Positions 25,801-38,861 of a DNA stretch of 64,000 nucleotides are shown one piece after another. How positions within the stretch are numbered: the stretch's first letter is position 1; the number at the start of each line of letters is the position of its first letter. This stretch comes from Callaeas wilsoni. Lineage: Eukaryota > Chordata > Aves > Passeriformes > Callaeidae. The notes beneath the pieces were generated by a model. That model saw nothing but the letters and a program-made list of their open reading frames with translations. It was not told the DNA's origin and did not search any database. The stretch covers positions 210,941-274,940 of the forward strand of contig VWPU01001226.1 of the NCBI GenBank assembly GCA_013398955.1, read 5' to 3'. The position numbers and the translations under genes are program-made.

Positions 25801-28065
25801 AGTATTCTGAAAATTTGAACATGATCAACTGATGTACCTCAGATGATATCAATTGGCATATCATCAAATTTGGAGCAAGACCATCTTTTTTGTATTTCAT
25901 ATCTCCATCTGTAAGCAAGGAACTGTACTTTTTAAATTGTCCCTCCAGTAGGTTGTGAGTGAAGTTGCACAAAATGTTTCAAATCCATAATCTATTGATT
26001 ATGTTCAATCAATTGATTATATATTAGCTGTTGACTATAAATATTTTAATGACATATTATTCACCAAAATATTTTATCAGAATTCCTTGTGATTTTTTAA
26101 TGACAAACAAAACTAGTTAAAGGTGGTATGAATCTCACTCAAAATGAGTGACTTTCCAATAAACCTTCCAATTATTGTCATATAATTTTCAGTAAAGCTG
26201 AAAAATATTTTTCTTTTTAATTTTACAGTTTTGGTAATAAACTAAAAGGAATTCATTTTTTGCCAAGCACTTCTTGTGATGATAAATGTCATTAGTGTGA
26301 AAAGTCGGAAATTCAAGAGTTGAATGTTATTTTTAACTGAACTCAATATGTATTAATTGTCTGAAAATAAGGAGGATTTTTTTATGTAGCTTGATGTTTA
26401 TCCAACCCTAAATTTTCAAGGAGATTTAAAAGTTTATGTCAGAGATTTAATCACTTTATCAGAGATAAGGTTGATTGGAGATAACCTTCAGCCATGCCAT
26501 AGTTCCTTTAAATTTCGATTCATCATTAATAGCCTGATTTAAGATCTGTTCTATTCCTGAATACTTCTGTCTTTGGTACTCATTAAGGAAATGTGTATAT
26601 GCTTTGAAAAACAAAGCAGTTATCACTGGGAACTTTGTTGTTTATAAAAACTAGTATTTTTTAAACAAACACGTAAATAATGGAAGAATAAACTTTATTT
26701 TTTAATTGGTTTTATTCACAGCTCTTTTCTGTATACTTTGCAGAAGTATTAAATTTAAGAAACATGGGAATATTAACTTCATTTTTTTCTTTCCTTTAAA
26801 ACAGGCCAGACCAGACTCAGATTATTCTTCAAATGTTAATCCCATTTTCAGCTCTGCTTTCATATATTGACAGCTTTAAATTTTGGTGAGACACCATGCA
26901 CTTTTAAACACCTGAAGTATTTTCTTGATTGCCTGAAAACACCTACATCCCAACAGAGGAAAAAGCAGAAATGACACAGTAGAAAAATCCTCATCTGTAT
27001 TTTGGAACACCTCAGAAAATGTCACAGCTGGGAGATACTGGCTACAGTACTCTCACTGATTTCAGTGCATTTTGAGGGCCATCTCGAGACCTTCTGAAAC
27101 ACCAGATTTGCAGTGTCAATAATTATGGTATGATTGTAGTGGAAGGCATAGCCAGAGCCTGGTGGGATGCCACATGCCTGCACACACCTGCTGGCTTCAG
27201 TGAGCAGTTGGAGGCAGTTTGAAGGTGAAGCAGGTGAAACCCATGGCAAGTCTGAGACTGGAAAGCCAGTGACTCCCCACAGTAACACTTTTAGGCCAGC
27301 TAGACTTTGGGGTTGTCAAGCTAATATGTCTCCACAGGCCAGCTACTCATGAAGTACTCATTGTTCAGTTTGAAGAACCATAGCGAGTTTATGGCTGGTT
27401 AACCACATAGATTTTCTGTAATTACATGTATAAAAATAGTTATAGAAATTGAAAACAGCAGCACTGCATATATAATTTTACATTTAATTATAATTAACTT
27501 CGTAGAGTTGCTAATTCATTAAAGGAAAATATCTTTCTTCAAGATGTAATTTCAATCTGAAGGAGATACATTGGTTCATATTCAAAAATTATGCCCAGAA
27601 AAAGTGCTAATATGCTTAAAATGAGAGCATAATTTTATACATCTTCTCTATTTAGATCACTAGACCAAGTGTTTGACATGAGTGTGCACCATTTATAGCT
27701 TAGCGCTTTTACTAATAAGAAAGTTGCAGGTTTAATGTATTTTTTTGTGGTACTAGTAAACTAAATGTTTGTTAACTTCAGTTTATCATTTATTTAATTC
27801 ACACCATATTGTTAGATTCTAGCGTGTGGGAGAACATGTAAACATCCAGCAGATGGTTTTGTTCTACAGTCCAACTCTGTATTCCTTTCACATGCTACAA
27901 CATGGCTCTGCATGTGTCTCAGCACAAAATTCTGATCCACAAACATCAGAGTTTTGCTGTAGAGTCTGATAGGACCATATTTTCTAGGAATTTACACTTG
28001 ATTAATGATCGTAGCAGAAAGACAGAACAGGGAAAAAATTTGATGACCTCTGGGAGAGGAAAAGG

Positions 28066-28081
28066 AAAAAAAAAAAAAAAA
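28066..28081. repeat. A16 homopolymer
   Basis: Sixteen consecutive A residues after a purine-rich lead-in. No retrocopied gene is recognisable upstream, so it is annotated only as a homopolymer. Confidence 0.85.
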
Positions 28082-29337
28082 GAACTAATAGCAGATTAGT
28101 GATGGACAATATACCTGGCTACTCATTTCTTATGGAACTATTTAACACCTTTATTTGCACACAGAGATGTATATTTATGAATACCTAGGACTGCTGCTGT
28201 TGTGTAGCTTTCACATCAGAGTTTTCAGAACAACTCTTTAAGTTAGAACCACAAGTGTCAATACTCTGGGCATCAGACAGATTTCACTGCAAGTGATCTT
28301 CAGACCCATTTTGAGTCCATGTTTATATAATCAGAGCAATAGTTTTGCCTGTATTCTTCTGCTAAGGTTCTGCAAAACTCAGCACGGCCTCAAGAAAAAC
28401 TCTTTAACCAGAAATAATGAATGTTAGAAAATGCTCAAATCTACATCTTGTATCATGCATGTCAATCACTCTACCAATGATCCAGTTTACAATGAAAATG
28501 CATTGGCTTGACTGTTTTAGCCCCTGGTAAAACAGTTAACCTTGTGGTTCTGAACATTCTGAATATTTTTGGAACTAAACATTTTCCATTTAGAAGAGTT
28601 TGTCTTACTTTCTATAAGTGACTACTACAATTTACTAACCATTTATTTCAGCTTTACTTTACTTTCAGCTACAAATGAGCTGTTTACTTAAACTGACATA
28701 AATTTTCTGCACAGACTAAAGTGGAAGACATGAACCATTTACTTCAGAGAAATGTAATATTACAACTATAATTATATCACCCCTCCAGTCTCTAAAAATC
28801 CTTTTAATGTGCCAAAATTATTAATTTTATATGTTTATCAAATAACAATCAGCTAACACCAGTGTTTGAGGGGGGAAAATATTAATTGTCCAGGAAGAAG
28901 AACGTTTGGTTTGAATTTCACTGTACTTGACAACAGAAGATATATGATAATATCTCAAAAGATGGACATTCCTGTACTTCACTCTTTTTTTAGCTTTAGA
29001 AACACTCTGTTCTGCTGTGCTAGGCCAGTTATAAAGGATGAGAAAGTTCTCAAACCCAGAAGTCCAAGCCTTATTCCTTGGATGACCAAATTCAGAGCAT
29101 TAGTCAAAAGCATACAGACAGTCTCCACTCTTTTTGTGCTCCAATGCTTTAAAAGGAAAGAGTGATTCAATTATCCATTCTCAGAATGGATCACAGGCTT
29201 TTATACATCCATGTGATGGTTAGCAGGATATGGATTTCAATCCCATGCACGTGCCTTGTTGAGGATGCAAGTTAACTTTTCTAGCATTTCTAAATGTACT
29301 TGAATATCTTAAAAAACAGTGCCATTTTAGGTGTACT

Positions 29338-29474
29338 CGGCTGAATGCTACACAAGAATGTAGCTGAACACAGCTTGGAACCATGATGGTGGGCAACGAC
29401 GGTGTGTTTCTGCACCACGGAGAGGTATCGAGTTAGTCGGCCTTGAACTGCAGGTCAGATTAGTTATCTGCCTG
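29338..29474. other. small CpG cluster with two short stem-loops
   Basis: Six CpG dinucleotides fall at 29338, 29397, 29400, 29418, 29429 and 29438, five of them within 43 bases, in surroundings where CpG is rare. Two short stems can be drawn: GCTAC/GTAGC at 29347-29364, and an eight-pair stem with one bulge at 29451-29474. The layout does not match any snRNA, snoRNA or Y RNA I can identify, and no open frame of interest crosses it. Confidence 0.35.
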
Positions 29475-32400
29475 TGTAGCACTGAAGCAGTTTTGCTGTT
29501 GTCAGTCTAGAAACCTTTAGCAACACTAACATATGGGTTCGTGTGCTTGTTTTACTGAACATAAGAAATATGACTTATAAGGTACACAAGATTTGTTCAA
29601 AATCAGGACATCAAACTCCTTGAGGTGTGAAGCTACAGGAAGGATTTTGACAGATTTTTTTTCCATTCTTAGAAGAACTTTTACATTGCAATACAAAGCA
29701 AAGATAGTCAATATCAGTAATAACTGCATTTTACAAGACTTCGAGAAAAATCTTAAAAGGACCTGTACCACACAATAAACCCCTCTTGATGGATTTAAAT
29801 GTTTTGAAAAAGAAAGGCCTGCACTGAAACCTGTTTTCACATCAAACTTAAACATAGCTTTTTCCATGTTAGAGGAAAATCATGATAGTATGTACATTAA
29901 AAACCAAATGAACAAATAAAGAACTTTTGCCACACTGGTCTCTGATTCCTGCCTTCTTGATTTTTTTTTTCAGAGCATTGAAATAAAATTAAAACAATCT
30001 AGATTTAAATTGACTGTTTGTCCATTTTGGTTTCTTCTACTGTCTTGACAGCTTTCATTTCCTCATTGTATTTTCCTAAGTTCAACACTCAGTAATTCAC
30101 AAAGGCCAAAGTACTGGTTGGTAAATAGAAAAGAAGATGATGTGAGACAGCTCTTATTGTCCTTCTTGGGACTGAATGTAGTGTAAGCCTACTGATCCTT
30201 AGTGCAAGAGGCTATCCAACCCTAAAGGCTGGATCCATTTCACACCATTTTAATCATCCTAAAGTTAGTTACTTTAGAAACTTCAGTTATCTATGCTCCC
30301 TTTATAATCAAGGGAGAGAAACAGATACTCCCAGAGGGTAATGAAAACAATATGCACCCTCATAAGATGCCTTTTCCCTTCTTCAGTGACTGAAAACTTT
30401 CATGATTTACGTAAAATATCTACACCCGCATCTATAATCTTAATTGAGATTAACCTCAAGCTAAAACCTGAAGCTAAATGCTTAAGTATGCCATGAAATT
30501 GTACATTACTAAGCTTATTTACATTTCTTTTTATAGGTTTCTGACGTATGGACTGAAAAGCCAAACTTCAAATGAGTTACAGGCATAAATCACGTACCAA
30601 TTCATGTACTGTGAATCACCTGCCAGTTCTATGGACAAACCTGTGCCTGCTTGTACAGATGCAGCTTTGATAGAAATTTCTATCACAATTTCTATTTTAA
30701 GACAAGTGAAAATTTACTTCAAGATTGCTAGGGATATTAAAGTCTGAAACTTGATTTGATCTTGAGAATGACAGACACTGACTCATTAATTTGTTTAGGA
30801 GCCTCTTGTGTTCCTTGTTTTGTTATGAACAGGAAAGTTATGAAAAGAAAAAGAAATTTGATTTTACAGTTGCTAAAGAGGTTAAAAGAATAACCAGTGG
30901 TTAGTTTAATTGGTTTCAAGTTATGGTCTTTCTATGACATTGACTTTGGAATTTTTTTGGCACTCTGTTTGGATGCTAGGTCACTGGATTATTTCAGCAC
31001 TGTTGTACTGACTTTTTAAAGTGTATTGTGAGCTCTAAATGCTATTTTTATGTTTTTCCTGAAACAAATACTACCTTCTGTGTACAATAAATACCAAATA
31101 TCTGATTTTGAAATCAATGTAAAATTGATGTGCAAAATGTCATAGCCCCTGATATGAACTCAGAATTACCATAAGTAGTTAGGAAAGCTGGGCTTTTTGT
31201 GATAAAATGTTCAAGTTTATAGAGACAATTATTGTAAGTAAAGCATGCAGATTTACAATTTCAGTCATTTTGTATGTTGACCCTGGGATTCTGCATGTTT
31301 CAAAACTCAATGCTGAATATTAATAAATACAGAATTATGATGGAGTTTTTTCATTATCTAATGGCTAAAATTAATTTTTAAAAAGAGTTATATTTTTATA
31401 AAGGTAAAAGTTATGGAAACATGATGAAAATGTTGGAGACATTCTTTCTGTAACCAGCCCCATGCTAGCCAGTTTCATAGTCTTTGTACTTTGCATTATC
31501 TAGACCTATGAAGACCTCACAGTAACTTGGAAAACATATTGCATCAAAGTAGAAATAATTACTAGGGCATACGGATTTTATCTTTCTGTAGTTTCTATTT
31601 CTATGTAATCTTTCTTGTTTCATTTCAGCTGTTATGGTAGAACCTACTAAATTTCTACAACTCTTTCCATGTCTCTGATCTCTCTGTGACCTCATACGCA
31701 TCAAGATTTCAGCCAGAGAGTTAACTCTCACTTTTGTCAAGAGTAGCTGTGGGATTTCTTAGTGGACTTTCAGCAGCCAGCTTACACCCCAAGACATCAG
31801 TATCTCAGACTTACCCAGCCCTGAGTGGCCTAGCTAATATGAAAAATAGTCCAACCAATTCTGCCTCCATTTTTAATGTATCTCCCATCACAATAAAGTT
31901 AACGATCCGCAACATGTACAGTACAGTATTGTTCTAGCCTTACCTTAGGCATTATTTAAAAAAAAATTCATTGCAGTGTATATATCTGCATTATGTATAT
32001 GTAAACTATGGGATATGTCTACATTACTCAACAGTTTGTGGCTGTAGTAGATTGCTTTGTTTCAAAGGAAAAATACATTTTTTTAAAAAGATAAAGGAAG
32101 AAAAATTGTAGAAAAAGTTAGAACAAAAAGGGTAAAGCTTGTCTGCATGAAGGCAGTTGTCTTAGAGCTAATCTGAAGATGTGGACTCACATGAAGACCA
32201 CGGTCAACCACACAGATCAACATCCTGTAAAGAGACATGGAATAACAAAAACAATTTCCTCTCTTGACAGAGGATTTGAAAATCAATGACCCACATTTAT
32301 ATTATAAATGGTAGATAACTCAGTTAAACTACTCTTGGATTGCTTAAATACTGTAAAATGTACATAGTACAAAACACAGAAAAAAATTCATAGGCCATTC

Positions 32401-33603
32401 TCCATTTTATTGACCAATGATAAATCTGTGAAAACTGTGTAACCATTGCTTGCAAATCTTTTTCAAAAACCAGTAGCACATAACGGATACAAAAATATTT
32501 AATATGAAAGACTATTATGAGAAACTGTTCCTCCCACAAGTATAGCATTACTTGCCTCAGACTTTTCATCTGAAGTAAACTCATTTAAGTGAATAACCAC
32601 CTCTTTTTACATATTAATCTCTGAACATGATGCATTGACTCTAATACAGAAAAATGTTTGTCTATATATTAGAAATAATTCCAGTATATGTATTTAAAAA
32701 AAAAAGAAAGAAAAAAGAGATAATGATTTAACTAACAATGAGCAATCTTCTGAAAGGAAAAAACTTCTTAACTAGATTGTCAAATGTTAGCTCACTATTC
32801 ATTAGGTTTAATTTACCTACCCATGTCATACAGGGGGTAATCTTAGCCTACACAAAATATTGTTCTGCCCTCTTTTGGGTGGATAAAAACCCCACCTCTT
32901 TTCATTAATTCAGTTTCAATATTTTAAAGAAAGTGTTATGGACATTGTTTTTTAACTAATGCTTTAAACCAACATTACTAGTGGAAAGATATATTTAATG
33001 ATTCCTTGATGTTTAAAGACTTATACGTCATATAGTTATGACACGTGAACGTTATAATGGTGATTTCAAAGAAAGGAGGTGGGAATATAGAATTCAGGGA
33101 GTTTTAAGACAGCTCCAAATAACAGCCAGCACTTTGATGATCTGGCTAAAATATAAAGTGATAGAAAAAAAAAAATCTGTATTTTCTCTGAGAAATTTTG
33201 ACAGCCTATGCTGTTTCAGTCTTTGAGTGCAAGAATCCAAAGCCTTAATAATTACTATGACTAAATACAATTTACTTGTAATCATTGATCTTGGAAAGAA
33301 TTTTATGATTTTTGTTTTGTTGCTCCTTCCTAAAAATAACATTTGAGAAGTGACATTATTTAATTAATAATCATATAACACTGCTAAAAAAATAAAAACA
33401 AACCAGCTTAACAAAGTTTTGACAAAGCCATCCTGGCTCTAGCTGGAATAGTAGTTAAAGCTTGAATTCTCTAAGAAAACCAATTACTTTAAATTAAAGG
33501 ACGTCAGGGGGAGTTTCTTGTGTCTTTGCGGATCAGTGTCATTAAAAGCCCAGTCCCACTGGCCTTTACTGAAATCTGCTCTCAAGGACTGGATTCAGGA
33601 ATG
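29475..33603. other. unique AT-rich non-coding DNA
   Basis: No gene recognised. A very strong acceptor-like T tract plus CAG ends at 29973, but no donor follows within a normal exon length. A perfect 16-base palindrome lies at 30669-30684. Open frames on both strands are below 115 codons and look random. Confidence 0.55.
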
Positions 33604-33755
33604 TGCCCGCCTTGTGCACTCTCGTGCCCAGCTGTATCAGGTGTTCTCGACGCCCGGTTAGTCCTGGTGTGCGTATTGCTGTTGCCCCCCGATGCGGGCG
33701 CTGGGTCTCCGCACTCTCAGAGCTGGGCAGCAGCATGTCTGCTGGCTGCGCAGGA
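33604..33755. promoter_or_regulatory. CpG-dense, GC-rich patch; possible small promoter
   Basis: Eleven CpG dinucleotides fall between 33608 and 33750 (about 143 bases), in a window where CpG is generally scarce. The patch is also clearly GC-rich compared with both flanks. It is shorter than a classic CpG island. Two overlapping open frames cross it (33520-33786 and 33603-33821), but neither shows a known domain. Exon-like splice signals follow 300 to 850 bases downstream on the plus strand, which makes a promoter or first exon of an unannotated transcript a reasonable idea. A decayed GC-rich mobile element is the main alternative. Confidence 0.3.
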
Positions 33756-34063
33756 GGGACAGGTACACAGGCTGCCTGCTCAGTGATGCTACTTGGCTTG
33801 GCTTCAGCACAGGCACCTTAAATCCCAGCAGAACTGCTTTGCTGCAGTCTTAAACTCCAATTTCCTGCCTTTTTTTGTATATTCTCTCCCCTCTGAGTTT
33901 CTGTTCTTTAGGGAAGTGCTTAGATTTATCTTCCTGGAGCAGTTCTGTTTTGTCTAAGTAATTATCTAACAATTGACACAGAGGTTTGAACTTGGGCTGC
34001 CACTCCCTGGGGAAATTCTTTACAGATGAGCCATAAGCTTGCCCTTCACTCTAATATTTACAG

Positions 34064-34165
34064 AAAAAGGAACAGTTCCACCAAGCAAGAAACCACAGTT
34101 TGTGGAGTCCAAGGCACCTGCATCCTGCTTGGACTATCTTTGTTCAAGGCCCTGTTTTAGGTCAG
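34064..34165 (+). other. exon-like segment (102 bp), unproven
   Basis: The left edge is a good acceptor: 'tcactctaatatttacag' ending at 34063. The right edge is a perfect consensus donor, CAG|GTAAGT, with the GT at 34166-34167. The 102 bases (34 codons) are open in a frame that runs from 34039 to 34326. The peptide is rich in P, K, S and C in its first half and matches no family I know. Together with the CpG-dense patch 300 bases upstream this is the most exon-like place in the window, but it could equally be a non-coding RNA exon or a pseudo-exon. Confidence 0.25.
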
Positions 34166-34382
34166 GTAAGTGGGGAAGAGCTCACGTTTCCTGCGTTCCT
34201 CTAGATATTCCTCTCGCTGTGGCTTTTCATATAGAGGAAGGGCATATTTCCTCTAGGTGCTCTGATGACACCTGTGAGGAGCACAACTCATGGCTGAAGT
34301 TGCTGAGAGGCTGGAAGCATTACTGACCTGACTTGGCTACACATATTTCCTCTCCACCATTATCATTTGCATTTAATTACAG

Positions 34383-34597
34383 CCAGCTGAAGCTGTTTGG
34401 CATGCTGTGGGTATTCAGCAGGCCTAGGTCCTTGACTCTCAGCTTGTGATATTTACTGGGCTCAGACCTTCGTGTCCCAGTAAGATGATAGTAAAGCCAC
34501 ATGGTCCTGAGCAGAGCACGATAAACAGGATCCTGAAGGAACACACTGATGTCAGAAGCTTACTTGAAAGGGGCTTGTGCAGTGGATGAAGCACCAG
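34383..34597 (+). other. second exon-like segment (about 215 bp), weak
   Basis: A pyrimidine-rich acceptor ('atttaattacag', ending at 34382) precedes it, and a CAG|GTAAGC donor with its GT at 34598 ends it. It is not open in one frame throughout, so it could only be a non-coding exon. It is listed because it lies just downstream of the better candidate at 34064-34165 on the same strand. Confidence 0.15.
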
Positions 34598-36284
34598 GTA
34601 AGCCATCAGCCATGGATGAAAATGTACAGATTAATTTCATGATCTTGATGATTTATATAGCACAGAATGTATGTTTTCTATTGTGGAAGAGAAGTTGCCT
34701 CCAACTCTCCCAACTTTTCTCACCTTTATTCCCAGCTAATTAAAAAACAAACAATCCCCATAGATCCAAACAAGGATACCAAAAGCAGTGAAGATTTCCT
34801 ATCTGGAATTCCTGGATAGGTTATCCCCAACCCCTCATTTACTTATACGCAGTTTACCTTTAATAACAAGTTTATATAAACTTTGTAGTATAACCTGGTC
34901 CTGAGAATTAGCCTTCTGTGATCAAACATGAGACAGACTGTTGCAAAAGAAACTGAAAATCCAAGCAGGCCCATAAAGCAGAACTGTACTCCTGAGTGCA
35001 AATTCAGTTTTTGAATTGAAGTGCAGTGTTAGTTTAAAGTACACCATTCTTGTTTGTCCTACCTCTGATGGACATTTTGTTTTTCCATCTGGCCTCTTTC
35101 CAACATTTTTGTTCTGAGCATTTATGTAGCACTCCAAGGAGTCAAGGAGAGAACACTTTTATAAATAAAAGATGTGTTTGTATAATTACTAGGTAGAGAA
35201 AATAGCTATTTCTGGGTTTAGTTTATTTCTTTTTGAATGCACATGAAAGGCCTACTTTTTTCCTTTCCACTTTTTGTCAATGGTCAAAGCCCTCTTTAGA
35301 TTCTTGATATATGAATAGTATTTCAAAGTATTAAATGGTGTGATAGTACTTATAGAAATAGTGTTACCTCTCTATGTTTCTCTTTAGATGGCCAGCTGGA
35401 AAGCCTGCTGGATTCTATGGCATTCTGTAAATTGCTTGGCAATCTAAAAAAAATTTAAAAATTGGAGGGTTGGATGTTTTCGCTATAACAATAAAGCCTT
35501 AAGGCATTGGGTAAAACTGATTTACTCATTTTAGGGTTATGATTTAAACAGTCTCTTTTCTTATTTCTCTCATAAAATTCAGCTGCAGATGAAACACTGA
35601 ACAAGGATGACAGGGCTTCTAGGCCTAGCATTAAAGCAAACATAAAAGAATGAACTTTGAATGATTTTATGAATGAGTTTATGAATGATTTAACGTTTTT
35701 TTTTCTTTTATAGATATTGAAATAATTTTCTTAAAACAAGTATTTTTCTTTAGTAAAAGTAAGTAAGATGTGGTGATACTCTTCACCTGTATCTTAATGA
35801 TGAAATACTACAAGACCTATACATCACAGGGAAGAGCACAGACAGGTTCCAAGTTTATCTTCACTTGATCTTTAGTAAAATATTTATACTTTGTCTTTCC
35901 TGTAAAAATACACACCTCTACTAGACATTCTGAACAGAGGTGTTGTGGAAGGGAATGAGTTATGCATGCTAAGCAACACAGTCTTCACTACTAAAAAATT
36001 AGCAAGATATTACCTCACAAGAATGTGTTTCAACATTGACAAATTAAGAATTGTATGGATCCATGCAGTTTTCTCACACTTGAAAATTTCAAGTATAATG
36101 TACTTGTTCCTCATATTTCTGGTTGGCATTTGCTCACTGCATTTACACTAAGAACAGCTATGGTTTGATGGTTTAAGCATCACCTTTTAACCCCTGTGTC
36201 TCTCATCTTACTCCCTCCTCTTCGTGCTGTTCCCCTTCATAGAAAAAACTCAGCTATCACCCTGGACAATAACAAGTTCAAGCT

Positions 36285-36495
36285 AATTTCTGAAGTTTGA
36301 GGTAATTGCAAGGAAAGAGGGGTAAAGGGAGCAAAGAGAATGTAACAAAGTGTACCAGAAAAGTTGGGAAAAGGTACAAGAAACTGGATTGGGATTTTGC
36401 TTTAAGGGAGTTGAAGTATGCAGGGGGATGGAAGGGATACTGAGGTGCAAGAATGGGTTCCTACTTTGGGAAGGTGGGGAATTCAGAAGCAAAGT
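36285..36495 (+). other. purine-rich block
   Basis: About 210 bases enriched in A and G on the plus strand, with GGAAAGAGGGG, GGGAGCAAAG and GGGGGATGG words. The minus strand is open for 69 codons as a by-product of the skew. Confidence 0.45.
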
Positions 36496-38034
36496 AATTG
36501 TTTTGCTTTTACAGTGAAATCTGGGCCCAGCTCTAAACCTTTACACTGACATAGAGGAGGGAATGAAGCAGTTAGTGAAAAGGGAAAGGAAAGGACTTAG
36601 GTTACTGCAACTGGGCAGTAAAAAGATGCAAAATGAGTACAAAAAAGGACCTTCAGGTACCTTAGGCTTTATTCTAGAGTCTTGCCTTCAAATCTATATC
36701 TAAATTAAAGTATCTGCCTTTAATTCACTTGTTGGATATCAAAGGTATGTGATTGGACATTTATTTTTAGAATTAGATAAGAAACAGGATACTCTGTGTG
36801 AGGCCAAAAGCCTATTTGATGTTACACTTGATTAATTGGTAGGCTGGGCTGAATTAATTTTAAGATTAACTTTGTCTTATTTCCTTCCTGTGGCATTATG
36901 TCAAGGTGAAAATGTATCTACTTATATTAATTTATTTGGTCCTGGCACACTCTGTCTATTCAAGTTAATTTATAAATGGGTTGTTATAGTCTGGTTCGGC
37001 ACATCACCTTGATAGTGACTTTTGAAAGGTACTGGTTAGTTCAAATGCCATTGAAATTCTTCATGCAGCTGATATTTTTTTTTTTTTCCTTTTTTAAAAT
37101 AGTGCAATCTGATGCAGAAATTCATTATTATGCTGCCACCCAGTCAGAAGGATGACCCTTCCTCTAGCAAAGCTTCGACTAAGGAGGATTTATAATGATT
37201 TACACCAGCTGACAAGCCAGTCCTAACTTCTTAGCCTTGTAACTACAATCTCAGTCATTCTAGGAAAGATGACATAATTGTTTCCATTCTACCATCCATT
37301 TCCTGAAAACCTTCTGAACAGTCTGTCATCTTCTGAGAGCAAATGATCTGGACACAGAGCTTCATCTTTCATTTCTTGCTTTTTGTGCAGAAAATAACTT
37401 CTGTGCAAAATGAATTGCAAACTGTGTATAATACAAAACGCTAACAATCAACATAGTTGTATGAGGTACAAGGAGTATAAGAAGGCAGGGGAGAAAATAA
37501 TATCCTATTTCATTAAACTTTAGCAATATGTGACTCAAATATTTCAGAAGTTTAGCGAACTGCAGAGGAAAGTTTTCCCCATTAAAAGAAAAAAAAAGAA
37601 AAAAAGTCGTATGCTTGTGTCGTAAACAACTTCATCACTGAAAGGCCTGAAAAGATAGAACCCCCCCCATTTTCCAGTGAAACTACTCAATCAGGACAAA
37701 TTTACAGCTGAAATTGCATTTGAATTGACACCATTACTTCACTGAAAAATTCTCTCTATGTAAGCAGAGCAAACTCTAGGAAATGATACCATAAGAGAGC
37801 CCTCCAGTAGCCTCCTTCCCTTTATTTCAAGGGAAATACAACAAAGTAAAATATCACTGGATCTTTTGGAAATCTACTGGAAGACTACTGATGACTGTGC
37901 ACATAGAACATTGGGTAATAATGCTGTTTTAACTTTAAGGAAATGTTAACATTTCTGTTGAAATCCTATGTTGTTTATCTCTCTAGCTACTTTTCTATAG
38001 GGAAAGGAAGTATTTCCATTTGAGTTGAGCTGTT

Positions 38035-38235
38035 ATCTCTGAAAATGAAGGGTTAACACAGAAAAAGAAAAGGAAGAAGGTGGAGATGAATAAAGTGACA
38101 GAGACCATACCAAGTAGGAAATATGGGTAAAAGATGGGAATGGATAAATGGGGTACAGAGCGTTGGGGATGTAAAAAGTAGATTGATGAGACTGGAACGT
38201 GGTACTGACTGTGAAAGCTGTGTCTGAGGTAAACT
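38035..38235 (+). other. purine-rich block
   Basis: About 200 bases dominated by A and G on the plus strand. Two overlapping minus-strand open frames (95 and 68 codons) result from the lack of purine-rich stop codons on that strand. No protein family is recognised. Confidence 0.45.
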
Positions 38236-38714
38236 TCATAATGTTCTAACAAGAACCTTACAGTTCTGAGTGGAGATACCAAAACGTGTGATTTGTTTGC
38301 TTAAATTCTAACATCCAAGCAGACAACATGTTATACTAGAGTCAGTAAAGCTCTTATTTTGTTTTAAGAAGCTATGTGAGACTCTGTGTCTGGGATCCTG
38401 GATCCTAGTAAGTCAAATTATGTGCTTACAGTACAACAATACAATGCTTTTATTTGCACTCATATAAAATGAAATGGGTTGTGTAGGATAACAACTTAAA
38501 AATAATTTCAGAACTTCCAGAATTCTCTCTATATATGTGTGAAGCCTTTACATGCAGTGCTAAATTATAGCAGGGCAAAGAACTATTTATTAAATATTTT
38601 AACAAATATTAGGGATTATCCACAGTAAAGCCAGTGCATTAATATTATATCATGCATAACAGAGCTAATAAAAGTTTCACTATAGCATTTTGTATTTTAT
38701 TTAATACATACCAC

Positions 38715-38748
38715 TTCTTTTTTTCTTTTTTTTCCTTTTCTTTTTTTA
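38715..38748. repeat. polypyrimidine T/C tract
   Basis: Runs of seven or eight T separated by one or two C, about 34 bases, followed by more T-rich DNA. It is low-complexity sequence. Confidence 0.8.
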
Positions 38749-38861
38749 ATTTCTACTTTCTGTTTTGGGATTTTTAGGTAAAGAAAGACAGAAATGTAAA
38801 AACGAAAATTAAGTAAGCATCATGTGGCATCTACAAGTACACTAGAAACAAAAAAAAGACT

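Larger units (their letters stand above)
25617..29337. other. unique AT-rich non-coding DNA
   Basis: No gene recognised. It contains a G/T-rich stretch at 25718-25800, a cluster of GATT/AATC palindromes at 25987-26018 and an A16 run at 28066-28081. Open frames are short and unremarkable. Confidence 0.55.
34600..38861. other. unique AT-rich non-coding DNA with purine-rich blocks
   Basis: No gene recognised. Purine-rich blocks lie at 36285-36495 and 38035-38235, a perfect 16-base palindrome at 37940-37955, and a polypyrimidine tract at 38715-38748 just before the long CR1 copy. A small imperfect direct repeat of ATGAATGA-type units is seen at about 35655-35690. Confidence 0.5.

Noticed and set aside
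28066..28081. A16 run as a possible retrocopy tail
   Set aside because: No recognisable coding or small-RNA sequence precedes it and no flanking target duplication is visible.
29950..29973. Very strong splice-acceptor-like T tract plus CAG
   Set aside because: No donor follows within a normal exon length and the downstream sequence has stops in all frames.
30669..30684. Perfect 16-base palindrome GATAGAAATTTCTATC
   Set aside because: About one such palindrome is expected by chance in 64 kb, more in AT-rich DNA.
37940..37955. Perfect 16-base palindrome GAAATGTTAACATTTC
   Set aside because: Same chance expectation as the palindrome near 30.7 kb; no supporting context.
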